DNA of 15,622 nucleotides from CAYLNK01 sp964384675 (GTDB lineage Bacteria; Acidobacteriota; Thermoanaerobaculia; UBA5066): contig CAYLNK010000138.1 in the NCBI GenBank assembly GCA_964384675.1, positions 1 through 15,622 on the forward strand. Reading direction: 5' to 3'. The notes beneath the pieces are model-generated. The model did not search any database and was not told the DNA's origin. It saw nothing but the letters and a program-made list of their open reading frames with translations. Positions 1 to 6,948 of this stretch are shown here, piece after piece. The stretch's first letter is position 1; the number at the start of each line of letters is the position of its first letter. Position numbers and translations under genes: made by a program.

Positions 1-772
1 CCTCGTCGACACCACCCGCTGTGTCGGCTGCCGCGGCTGCGAGGCCGCCTGCGCCGAGGCGAACGTGCTGGCCGGTCCCGCGGCTGGCGACGGCCCGCGC
101 CAGACCGGCCCCACGGCGTTCACCGTCGTCAACCAGGGGACCGCGGCCAGCGCCACGGGCGAGACCCGCTTCGCCAAGACGCAGTGCATGCACTGCGTCA
201 ACCCGGCCTGCGCCTCCGGCTGCGTCGTGCGCGCGCTCGAGAAGACCGCCGCCGGCCCGGTCGTCTACCACGCCGACCGCTGCCTCGGCTGCCGCTACTG
301 CATGATCGCGTGCCCCTTCGGCGTCCCGAAGTACGACTACGCGAGCAACACGCCGCTCGTGAAGAAGTGCACCTTCTGCGCGGAGCGCCAGGCCCAGGGC
401 CTCCCGCCCGCCTGCGCCGAGGTCTGTCCCTCCGGCGCGCTCACGTTCGGCAAGCGGTCGGACCTCCTCGAGGAGGCGAAGACCCGCATCTACCAGAACC
501 CCGAGAAGTACGTGCACGAGATCTACGGCGAGAGCGAGGCCGGCGGCACGAGCTGGCTCTACATCTCCGACGTCCCGTTCGCGTCGCTCCGGCTCCCGCA
601 GGGCCTCGAGAGGAAGTCGTACCCCGAGCTCGCCGACGGCGCGCTCTCGGCCGTCCCGTTCGTCGTCACCCTCTGGCCGCCGCTCCTGATGGGTCTCTAC
701 ACGTTCGCCAAGCGGCGCGACGAGGTCGCGGCCGGCGAAGGAACGCGCAAGGAGGAGGAAGGCCATGTCTGA
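1..772 (+). CDS. HybA/DmsB-type 4Fe-4S ferredoxin subunit of a membrane oxidoreductase (5' partial)
   Basis: The reading frame is open from base 2 and the start lies outside the window; the GTG at 65 is internal because the first cluster motif (CVGCRGCEAAC) is encoded before it. Four cubane-binding cysteine groups follow the HybA/DmsB/NrfC pattern: CVGCRGCEAAC, CMHCVNPACASGC, CLGCRYCMIACPFG, and CTFC with a later CAEVC. About 256 residues are visible. Near the C-terminus a hydrophobic segment (VPFVVTLWPPLLMGLYTF) followed by KRR looks like the C-terminal membrane anchor seen in HybA. The protein should pass electrons through four 4Fe-4S clusters between the quinone-binding NrfD/HybB subunit encoded next and a partner subunit or cytochrome, presumably encoded upstream. 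Its last 8 nt overlap the NrfD gene. The missing N-terminus hides any Tat signal, so the side of the membrane is not established. Confidence 0.92.
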   Translation, partial: LVDTTRCVGCRGCEAACAEANVLAGPAAGDGPRQTGPTAFTVVNQGTAASATGETRFAKTQCMHCVNPACASGCVVRALEKTAAGPVVYHADRCLGCRYCMIACPFGVPKYDYASNTPLVKKCTFCAERQAQGLPPACAEVCPSGALTFGKRSDLLEEAKTRIYQNPEKYVHEIYGESEAGGTSWLYISDVPFASLRLPQGLERKSYPELADGALSAVPFVVTLWPPLLMGLYTFAKRRDEVAAGEGTRKEEEGHV

Positions 773-2000
773 GCACGCCGAAACGCTCGCGCGTCCCGTC
801 GACACCGGCGCGTGGGTACGCGAGAAGCTCCTGCTGGGCCTCACTCCCCGCGCCTACGCGAAGAGCCTGGTGACGCCGTTCAACGTCGTGGCGACGCTGA
901 TCCTGGCCCTCGGGCTCCCGGCCATGGTCCTCCGCTTCGTGAAAGGGCTGGGCGCGGTGACCAACCTGTCGCAGACCAACCCGTGGGGCCTCTGGGTCGC
1001 GTTCGACGTCGTGAGCGGCGTCGCCCTCGCGGCCGGCGGCTACACCGTGGCCTGCGCGGTCTACATCTTCGGCGCGAAGAAGCTCCGGCCGGTGCTCCGC
1101 CCGGCGATCCTGACCGGCTTCCTGGGCTACCTCTTCGTCCTGGTCGGCCTCGTCTTCGACCTCGGCCAGCCGTGGCGGCTCCCGTACCAGTTCTTCCTGA
1201 CCCCCGGCACGACCGCCGTGATGTACGAGGTCGGCTGGTGCGTCTTCCTCTACCTGATGGTGCTCGGGCTCGAGTTCGCCCCGGCCGCCCTCGAGTGGCT
1301 CGGCTTCACGAAGCTGCGGCGGTTCCTGACGTCGCTGACGATCGGGATCATCGTCCTCGGCGTCACGCTCTCGACGCTCCACCAGTCCTCCCTCGGAGCC
1401 TTCTTCCTGATGACCCCGGGCAAGCTCCACCCGCTCTGGTACTCGCCGTTCCTGCCGATCTTCTTCTTCATCTCCAGCATCTGCGGCGGGATCGGGATGG
1501 TGATCGTGGAGAGCGCGCTCTCGCACCGCGCGTTCCACGACCAGCTCGACCCGACCGCCCCGGTCGACATGGACGGCATCACGCTCGGCCTCGCCAAGGG
1601 CGGCGCGATCGTCCTCTTCACCTACTTCTTCGTGAAGCTCCAGGGCCTGGTCGCGAGCGGCCGCTTCGACCTCCTGGGGACGGGCTGGGGCGCCTGGTAC
1701 CTGGTCGAGATGCTCGGCTTCGTCCTCCTGCCGTCGATCCTCTTCGCGGTCGCCGGCCGGCACGGCAACGTGAAGCTGGTCCGGGTGGCGGGAGTGATCA
1801 CGGTCCTCGGCGTCCTCCTGAACCGCTTCAACGTCTCGCTGATCGCCTTCAACTGGAACGTCGCCGACCGGTACGTCCCGAGCCTGATCGAGGTCCTCAT
1901 CTCGCTCTCGATCGTGACCCTCGGCGTCCTCGTCTTCCGATTCATCGTCAACCGGATGCCGGTGCTCCACGAGCACCCGGACTTCCGCGGCGCGCACTGA
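765..2000 (+). CDS. HybB/NrfD-family polytopic membrane subunit (quinone-binding)
   Basis: This 411-residue hydrophobic protein has about ten predicted membrane segments, which is the HybB (long NrfD) layout. Recognisable family sequence includes NPWGLWVAFDV in the second helix region and HQSSLGAFFLM followed by KLHPLWYSPFLPI in the middle, where HybB homologues carry the same motif. NrfD/HybB proteins exchange electrons between the quinone pool and a ferredoxin-type partner, here the gene just upstream. The ATG start at 765 lies 8 nt inside the upstream gene and has a strong Shine-Dalgarno run (GGAGGAGG at 751-758), which supports translational coupling. The C-terminus ends in a short hydrophilic tail. 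Nothing identifies the specific complex (hydrogenase, nitrite reductase, Hmc-like or other) because the catalytic subunit is outside the window. Confidence 0.93.
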   Translation: MSEHAETLARPVDTGAWVREKLLLGLTPRAYAKSLVTPFNVVATLILALGLPAMVLRFVKGLGAVTNLSQTNPWGLWVAFDVVSGVALAAGGYTVACAVYIFGAKKLRPVLRPAILTGFLGYLFVLVGLVFDLGQPWRLPYQFFLTPGTTAVMYEVGWCVFLYLMVLGLEFAPAALEWLGFTKLRRFLTSLTIGIIVLGVTLSTLHQSSLGAFFLMTPGKLHPLWYSPFLPIFFFISSICGGIGMVIVESALSHRAFHDQLDPTAPVDMDGITLGLAKGGAIVLFTYFFVKLQGLVASGRFDLLGTGWGAWYLVEMLGFVLLPSILFAVAGRHGNVKLVRVAGVITVLGVLLNRFNVSLIAFNWNVADRYVPSLIEVLISLSIVTLGVLVFRFIVNRMPVLHEHPDFRGAH

Positions 2001-2010
2001 GAGGCACCAA

Positions 2011-2679
2011 ATGAACGAGCACGAGCTCCTCTCCCCCCACATGACCAAGGCGATCGAGTACGTCCTGGCCATCTCTTACCTGGTGCTTCTCGTCCCGTTC
2101 TGGCGCTACGTCCAGGGTCACCCGGCCCCGGCCCTCCGCCTCGGCTTCAGCTGGTTCCACGTGCCCGAGGGCGTTCACCTGCACGCCGGACACGCCTGGG
2201 CGCTGCCGCTCGGCGGCACCGTTGCGGTCGGCCTCGACGACTTCGCGCACCGGCTCATCGGCCCCCTCGACGGCGTCCACCTCCCGGAGATCGGGACCGC
2301 TCTGCGGCAGGGCCAGAAGGCGTTCACCGTCGTCGCCGACGGCGTTCCCCTCGACGTCCTCTCGCCGGTCGACGGCCACGTGGTCGCGGTGAACGAGGCC
2401 GCGAAGGCCCGCCCGGCGGACACCGTCCAGGACCCGTACGGGGCGGGCTGGATGATGAAGGTGGAGCCCCGGTGGCTCACCGCGAACCTGAAGAACCTCC
2501 TCTCCGGCGAGACCGCCCGGCGCTTCCTCGACGGCGCGGCCGAGGCGCTCGCCTCGCGGCTCACCCCTGAGCTGGGCCTCGTCCTCCAGGACGGCGGCAC
2601 GCCGGTCCAGGGGATCGCCCGCGAGATCGACCCGGAGCGGTGGGCCGAGATCGTCCGCCAGGCTCTGAAGGGCGAGTGA
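2011..2679 (+). CDS. Membrane-anchored GcvH-fold protein lacking the lipoyl lysine (copy 1)
   Basis: The 222-residue product has one N-terminal membrane segment (about residues 15-33) and then a glycine-cleavage-H-like domain (about 60-155). Matching landmarks are HAW (61-63), VGLDDFA, a LPEIG stretch (91-95), SPVDGHVVAVN (118-128) and DPYGAGWMMKVEP (141-153). In GcvH the lipoylated lysine sits 11 residues before the glycine of the APVSG motif. Counting back from G122 gives G111, so the usual attachment lysine is absent. A roughly 65-residue C-terminal segment beyond the H domain (GETAR, ELGL, DGG, then W211) resembles the end of the second copy at 3053-3754. RW after the anchor, with acidic residues before it, suggests the domain faces the cytoplasm (inference). 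It sits 10 nt after the NrfD gene with a GAGGC ribosome site, so it belongs to the redox operon, not to glycine catabolism. Confidence 0.85.
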   Translation: MNEHELLSPHMTKAIEYVLAISYLVLLVPFWRYVQGHPAPALRLGFSWFHVPEGVHLHAGHAWALPLGGTVAVGLDDFAHRLIGPLDGVHLPEIGTALRQGQKAFTVVADGVPLDVLSPVDGHVVAVNEAAKARPADTVQDPYGAGWMMKVEPRWLTANLKNLLSGETARRFLDGAAEALASRLTPELGLVLQDGGTPVQGIAREIDPERWAEIVRQALKGE

Positions 2680-2689
2680 GGAGGACGCC

Positions 2690-3049
2690 ATGCGCCGGGC
2701 CACCCGCACCCTCCGCTCCCTCGTCCCCCTCGCGCTCCTCGCCGCCGGCCTGACCGCCGTCGCGGGGGGCCTTCCGAACCTCCCCAAGGGCAAGCCGCTG
2801 CCGCAGGGCCCCGACAGCCCCGGCGTCGTCACCTTCCGGCACGAGACGCACGTCGACGCCGGGGCTCCCGACTGCACCACCTGCCATCCGAAGCTCTTCC
2901 CCATCCTCAAACGGACCGCTGCCCAGAAGCCGCTGAAGATCACCCACGACGCCATGACGAAGAAGCAGCTCTGCGGGAGCTGCCACGACGGCACGAGCGC
3001 CCACGGCCTCGACGACTGCGGAACCTGCCACGAGCCCGCGAAGGAGTGA
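2690..3049 (+). CDS. Periplasmic triheme c7-type cytochrome c
   Basis: The 119-residue product starts with an arginine-rich signal peptide (about residues 1-26, hydrophobic LVPLALLAAGLTAVAGG). It carries three CxxCH heme sites: CTTCH (62-66), CGSCH (95-99) and CGTCH (110-114). H51 and H54 in FRHETHV and H86 in KITHDAM are good candidates for distal heme ligands, giving bis-His hemes. The spacing and the F-x-H-x-x-H start fit the small c7-type triheme domain family. The protein should be exported by Sec, receive hemes from the cytochrome c maturation system, and act as a periplasmic electron carrier for the NrfD module. The ATG at 2690 follows a clear GGAGGACGCC ribosome site 10 nt after the previous gene. 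It lies between the two GcvH-like genes, with only 3 nt to the next one. Confidence 0.93.
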   Translation: MRRATRTLRSLVPLALLAAGLTAVAGGLPNLPKGKPLPQGPDSPGVVTFRHETHVDAGAPDCTTCHPKLFPILKRTAAQKPLKITHDAMTKKQLCGSCHDGTSAHGLDDCGTCHEPAKE

Positions 3050-3052
3050 GCC

Positions 3053-3754
3053 ATGAGCGAGATCCTCGAGATCCTCCAGCCGACCGGCGTCTTCCTCCTG
3101 GGCCTCGCCATCCGCCTGATGGTCTTCGTCCTCGTCTTCGCCGTCGCCTGCATCCCGGTCGTCGCGGTGATCGCCGCGCTGGTGGGCCTGAAACGCCTGC
3201 GTGAGAAGTGGCTGGGTCTCGAGACCGTGGACGGTCTGGTCCTGGCCGGCGCCCGGCGCTACTCGAAGGAGCACGCCTGGCTCGACGAGAAGCGGAGCGG
3301 CCGCCTGCGCGTCGGGCTCGACGACCTCGCCTCGCACGTCTTCCACGGCGTCACGTCGGTGGAGCTGCCCAGCCCCGGGACCCGGCTGATGGCCGGCCTC
3401 CCCGCCGCCACCGTCCGCTGCGGCTCGCGCAAGGCGACGATCCCCGCCCCGGTCGACGGCGTCGTCTCGGCGACGAACGACGCGGTGACGAGGGACCCGA
3501 GCCTTCTGACGACCTCCCCGTACGACCGCGGATGGCTGTACGCGGTCGAGCCCGCGGCCGACACCTACCGCGAGCTGCCGACCGGCCAGGCCGCGCGCCT
3601 CTGGTTCAAGGGTGAGACGGCCCGATTCACGCGCTTCCTCGAGGGCGAGCTCGGCCTGGCGGCCGCCGACGGCGGCGAGCTGATCGTCCCGGCCGCGGCG
3701 CTCCTGCCGGAAGATAAGTGGCACACCCTGGCGAGGTCCTTCCTGGGCTCATGA
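3053..3754 (+). CDS. Membrane-anchored GcvH-fold protein lacking the lipoyl lysine (copy 2)
   Basis: The 233-residue product has a hydrophobic N-terminus (about 12-45; either one long helix or two short ones around R21) followed by a strongly basic KRLREK, which places the rest in the cytoplasm by the positive-inside rule. The GcvH-like domain is seen in YSKEHAWL (70-77), RVGLDDLA, PAPVDGVVSATN (131-142) and SPYDRGWLYAVEP (155-167). Eleven residues before G136 is S125, so the usual lipoyl-lysine position is not lysine. K127 lies two residues away but would be off the hairpin tip. The C-terminal segment (GETAR, ELGL, DGG, then W223) matches that of copy 1. It is the last gene of the redox operon, 3 nt after the cytochrome gene and just before a hairpin. 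The two copies look like an old duplication with considerable divergence. Confidence 0.82.
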   Translation: MSEILEILQPTGVFLLGLAIRLMVFVLVFAVACIPVVAVIAALVGLKRLREKWLGLETVDGLVLAGARRYSKEHAWLDEKRSGRLRVGLDDLASHVFHGVTSVELPSPGTRLMAGLPAATVRCGSRKATIPAPVDGVVSATNDAVTRDPSLLTTSPYDRGWLYAVEPAADTYRELPTGQAARLWFKGETARFTRFLEGELGLAAADGGELIVPAAALLPEDKWHTLARSFLGS

Positions 3755-3778
3755 CACCCCGGCGAAGGACCGGCGCGG

Positions 3779-3806
3779 ACGGAGCGGGGCGCGTGCCCCG
3801 CTCCGT
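3779..3806. terminator. Strong hairpin between convergent genes
   Basis: A perfect 12-bp stem, ACGGAGCGGGGC (3779-3790) and GCCCCGCTCCGT (3795-3806), encloses a GCGT loop. It lies between the stop codons of the redox operon (3754) and the radical SAM gene (3819, opposite strand). Only a short CTTT follows on the + side and no T run follows on the - side, so it may be a bidirectional terminator of weak intrinsic type or an mRNA 3'-end stabiliser. The position strongly favours transcript-end function. Confidence 0.75.
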
Positions 3807-3818
3807 GCGTCTTTCGGG

Positions 3819-5390
3819 TCAGTTGACCGCGACGAGCCGCTCGTCCTGGGCCTGGTCCACCGGGCTCCCCTCGGCCGCGAGGTAGGCATTCGGGTCGTGA
3901 TGCAGGCCTCCCTCGGGGAGGAACTCCCAGAGCGGCCCCATGTCCTGCTTCACGAACTCGACGTAGTGGGGCGGAAGCTCCGTCGTCCGGCGCTCGAGGT
4001 AGTCGACGAAAGCCGGGTCGGTCTGGAGGCGTTGCTTCACCCCGCGGTGGTAGGCGAGCCTTCCGAGGCCCTCGGTCGAGACCGCGCGCACGAGGTTCAG
4101 GAGCTTCGGGATCGCGCCCTTCGTCGCGCCGAAGCGCCGGGCCACCGCGGGCCAGGAGAAGGAGACGCGCGTCAGCTCGATGACGTGCTCGTAGAACTCG
4201 GTCCAGCCGTAGTTCCGCGGCTTGATGTTCATCGACTGGTTGTTGTTGAGGAAGTGGAACGGGAGCGGGATGACCCTCTGGTCGCGCTGGTACTCGAGGT
4301 TCACCGGCGCCGCCCGTCCGAACGACGTCAGGAGCGAGTAGCCCGGAAACGCCCCCGGCGTCAGCTCCAGGAACCTCTTCGTCAGCTCGAACGGCTCCGG
4401 CCCCTCGTCCGAGTCCATCCCGAGGACGAAGTTCGTCTGCACGTACGGGATGTACCGGAGGATCTGGTTCACGTGCTCCGAGACCTGCCGCACCTTCTCC
4501 ATCCCCTGCCGGGCGCCGGTCTTCGACTTGTTCCCGAGCTCGAACCACGACTCGATCCCGGGGAGGACCGCCTTGAACCCGTTCTTCCCGAGCCTCTTCA
4601 GGTGCGGCTCGGAAAGGAGCGACAGGCTGCTCTCGCACGCGAAGTCGATCTTCCCGGCGGGCACGGCCTCCTCGATCACGCCGAGGGTCTCGTCGAACCT
4701 CACCCCGAAGTTCGGGTCGTGCCAGCCGACGAGCGGCTTCTCGAACTTCCCGAGCAGGAAGCGGAGGTCCTCCCTCATCACGTCGGTGTCCATCGCCTGG
4801 TACGGCACCACCGAGTCGATGCAGAAGCTGCACGTGTACGGGCAGCCGAGGCTCCCCAGCATCGGCACCATCTTGATGTAGGGGGCCTTCTTCAGGGTCG
4901 GCTCGATGAACTGCCAGCGCTCGCGGACGCCGGGCAGGGCCCGCGGCTGCTGGCGCGCGGTGACGTGCCGCCCGAGCGGACGGTGCCGGGCGCGGTCCTG
5001 GAGGATGTCGCGGAGGGTCTCGCGGTCGGTGAAGCCGCAGACGTAGTCGAAGTAGCGGCGGGCGTCCTCCGGATAGCAGCGGGCGTGCGGTCCGCCGATC
5101 ACGGTGATCGCACCGCGGGACCGGAAGAGCGCGCTCAGGGCATAAGCGGTGTGGGCCGCCTCGGTGAAGGCCCCGATGAAGACGAGGTCGGCGTCCTCCG
5201 GCAGCTCGGTCAGGAGCTCCTCGAAGCCCGTGTAGCAGACGAAGGTGACGTCGTGCCCTTCCTCCCGGCACCAGGTCCCGATCACCTGCGGCATGATGCT
5301 CGCGAGATTCGCGTTCATGACGCGGGCGTAGAGGGCCTTCGTGGGGCCCCTCGAGACGATGTCGACGATGCCGATCCGGAGCTTCTTCAT
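3819..5390 (-). CDS. B12-binding-domain radical SAM protein, substrate unknown
   Basis: The 523-residue product begins with a Rossmann-like cobalamin-binding domain (about 1-140), including DADLVFIGAFTEAAH (67-80) and a VIGGPHARCYPEDA stretch (97-110) typical of B12-dependent radical SAM enzymes. The radical SAM core carries CPYTCSFC (C183, C187, C190), the CxxxCxxC motif that binds the 4Fe-4S cluster and S-adenosylmethionine. A GWHDPNFGVRFDE stretch and the later PGIESWFELGNKSK also match the family. Members methylate or rearrange unreactive carbons, but nothing here reveals the substrate. The gene stands alone and convergent to the redox operon. The ATG at 5390 gives the standard MKKLRIGIVD start, but I see no clear Shine-Dalgarno before it. 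The C-terminal 120 residues have no motif I recognise. Confidence 0.88.
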   Translation of the reverse strand: MKKLRIGIVDIVSRGPTKALYARVMNANLASIMPQVIGTWCREEGHDVTFVCYTGFEELLTELPEDADLVFIGAFTEAAHTAYALSALFRSRGAITVIGGPHARCYPEDARRYFDYVCGFTDRETLRDILQDRARHRPLGRHVTARQQPRALPGVRERWQFIEPTLKKAPYIKMVPMLGSLGCPYTCSFCIDSVVPYQAMDTDVMREDLRFLLGKFEKPLVGWHDPNFGVRFDETLGVIEEAVPAGKIDFACESSLSLLSEPHLKRLGKNGFKAVLPGIESWFELGNKSKTGARQGMEKVRQVSEHVNQILRYIPYVQTNFVLGMDSDEGPEPFELTKRFLELTPGAFPGYSLLTSFGRAAPVNLEYQRDQRVIPLPFHFLNNNQSMNIKPRNYGWTEFYEHVIELTRVSFSWPAVARRFGATKGAIPKLLNLVRAVSTEGLGRLAYHRGVKQRLQTDPAFVDYLERRTTELPPHYVEFVKQDMGPLWEFLPEGGLHHDPNAYLAAEGSPVDQAQDERLVAVN

Positions 5391-5559
5391 GGGTCATCGT
5401 AAACCCTGGTGCCGTGAGGCCTCGGCCGGCGGACTCCAGATTCCGGAACTGTTGTTTCCTCCTGGGAGATTCCTGGGCATTCGTGTCGTCCTGCGCACGC
5501 AGGCGTAGTATCGAAAACAGCTCGGGGGGCCCGCCCATGAGGCCATCGGTCGCCACGCC
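5391..5559. other. Divergent intergenic region
   Basis: These 169 nt separate the radical SAM gene (leftward) from the kinase relic (rightward), so promoters for both should lie here. It contains a TTCCGGAA palindrome (5441-5448), an inverted repeat at 5490-5503 and a TAGTAT box (5506-5511) that could be a -10 for rightward transcription. No convincing -35 is seen at the right distance from it. No ORF in it looks coding. Confidence 0.5.
5490..5503. promoter_or_regulatory. Short inverted repeat, possible operator
   Basis: CCTGCG and CGCAGG flank a CA spacer, giving a 14-nt near-perfect dyad directly before the TAGTAT box at 5506-5511. That location would suit a regulator binding site near the promoter of the signalling cluster. 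In DNA this GC-rich, such short dyads arise by chance, so this is only a candidate. Confidence 0.25.
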
Positions 5560-6499
5560 ATGACGGCTCCGCAGAAGGCCCGACGACTCTCTCCTTCGCT
5601 CGTCTTCGGGCTGGCCTTGGCCGTGCTCCTCGCCGTCGCCGCGATTGCCGTCTGGAGCACCTTCGGGCAGGGAGGGCTGGCTCGTTCGGTCACGCACACG
5701 CACGACGTCCTCACCACCCTCGACGGCGTCGCCATCTCGCTGCTCCGGGCCGAGACCGGCCGGCACGGCCGACCGGCGGCAGCTCGAGCCGTTCCATTCC
5801 GGCGTCGCCGCCTACGAAAAGCAGCTGGCCGGCCTCCGCGCGCTGACCGCCGACAACCCGGCCCACCAGGGGCGGCTCGACGCACACGAGCCCAGAGGCG
5901 CCGAGAGCCGCGCGGACGGCACCTACCGGGTCAGCTGGAACGTCCAGCCCCACCTTCCGAGGGGGCTACTTTGTTGCGCGACGAGGGACATCACAGAAGA
6001 GAGACGCCTGCAGGAGGAGCTGCGTGAACGGATCCAGGACGTGACGAGGGCCAACCGGGAGCTGGAGGCGTTCAGCTACTCCATCTCGCACGACTTGCGG
6101 GCGCTCCTGCGGGGCATCGACGGCTTCAGCCCGGCGATCCTGGAGGACGACTCCGACCGTCTGGACGCCACCGGCAAGGACTACCTGCAGCGGACCCGGC
6201 GGGGCGTTCTGAAGACGGCCTCTTCGCGGAGGGCGATCCGCGCCTCCTCGGGACGTGCCTCGAGAACCACCTCGGCAATGCCTGGAAGTTCACGGCGAGG
6301 CCCGACGCCCGGATCGAGGTCGCGAGCGACGGGATCGGCGACGGGCGCCGCGCCTTCTTCGTCAGGGACAACGGGGCGGGGTTTCCCGGGGACGGCCGTC
6401 GGAACGGCCAAGATACGGCGCGTGATTCACCGACACGGCGGCGAGGTAGGGGCGGACGGGGCGGTCGGCGGCGGGGCCACGTTCAGCTTCAGCCTCTAG
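5560..6499 (+). pseudogene. Degraded CHASE3-PAS-HisKA-HATPase sensor histidine kinase
   Basis: Pieces of one histidine kinase appear in alternating frames. Frame 1 (5560 to about 5769) encodes a membrane segment (LVFGLALAVLLAVAAIAVW) and the start of a CHASE3-like sensor ending ETGRHG. From about 5771 frame 2 continues with RRQLEPF and LRALTADNP, then jumps to the end of a PAS domain (DGTYR, RDITEERRLQEEL) and a HisKA block with the phosphoacceptor in SISHDLRA (His codon 6089-6091). Frame 1 returns near 6220 with the N-box (ENHLGNAWKF) and G1 (RDNGAGF). Frame 2 then finishes with VIHRHGGEV and GGGATFSFSL to the TAG at 6497. The CHASE3 middle, most of PAS, the HisKA-to-HATPase linker and the ATP-lid segment are missing. 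The product cannot be a working kinase. Its intact ancestor probably partnered the response regulator that starts 8 nt downstream. Confidence 0.85.
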
Positions 6500-6507
6500 G
6501 AGAGCAG

Positions 6508-6948
6508 ATGGGCGAGAAGAGGATCCTCCTCGTCGAGGACAACCCGGACGACGAGGCGCTGACGCTCCGGGCGCTCCAGAAGAACAACATCCTGAACGAC
6601 GTCGTCGTCGCCCGGGACGGCGAGGAGGCGCTCGACTACCTGTTCGCGCGCGGCCCCTTTGGCGGGCGGGACCCGGGCGACCTCCCGGCGGTCGTCCTCC
6701 TCGACCTCAAGCTGCCCAAGGTGGACGGGCACGAGGTGCTCCGTCAGGTGCGCGCCGACGAGCGGACGCGGCGCGTCCCGGTCGTGATCCTCACGACCTC
6801 CCGCGAGGAGCAGGACGTCGTCGAGAGCTACGGGAGCGGGGCCAACAGCTACGTGCGGAAACCGGTCGATTTCTCGGAGTTCGTGCGGGCCGTCGGACAG
6901 CTCGGGGTCTACTGGCTGATGCTCAACGAGGCTCCTCCACGTCGATGA
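6508..6948 (+). CDS. Rcp1-type single-domain response regulator
   Basis: The 146-residue product is one REC domain with no output domain. Landmarks are the acidic pair E10-D11 in LVEDNPDD, the phosphoacceptor D66 in LLDLKLP, the switch threonines T96-T97 in ILTTSRE and K118 in VRKPVD. The insertion ARGPFGGRDPGDLP before the D66 strand and the C-terminal GVYWLMLN are typical of the Rcp1 group, which usually pairs with a neighbouring phytochrome-like or CHASE3/PAS histidine kinase. Here the neighbour upstream is the broken kinase at 5560-6499, so the regulator has lost its likely original partner. It starts 8 nt after the relic's stop, with AGGAG at 6498-6502 as ribosome site. Its stop overlaps the next gene's start (ATGA, 6945-6948), so the downstream kinase is a plausible present partner. 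Confidence 0.93.
   Translation: MGEKRILLVEDNPDDEALTLRALQKNNILNDVVVARDGEEALDYLFARGPFGGRDPGDLPAVVLLDLKLPKVDGHEVLRQVRADERTRRVPVVILTTSREEQDVVESYGSGANSYVRKPVDFSEFVRAVGQLGVYWLMLNEAPPRR

Noticed and set aside
65..772. GTG at 65 as start of the ferredoxin gene
   Set aside because: The first cluster motif CVGCRGCEAAC is encoded before it in the same open frame, so the gene continues beyond the window edge.
3431..3433. K127 of the second GcvH-like protein as lipoylation site
   Set aside because: It is 9 residues before the PVDG glycine, while carriers keep 11; the gap-free alignment puts S125 at the site.
3897..5402. 501-codon + strand frame opposite the radical SAM gene
   Set aside because: No recognisable domain and shadow-type composition; the - strand gene has clear motifs.
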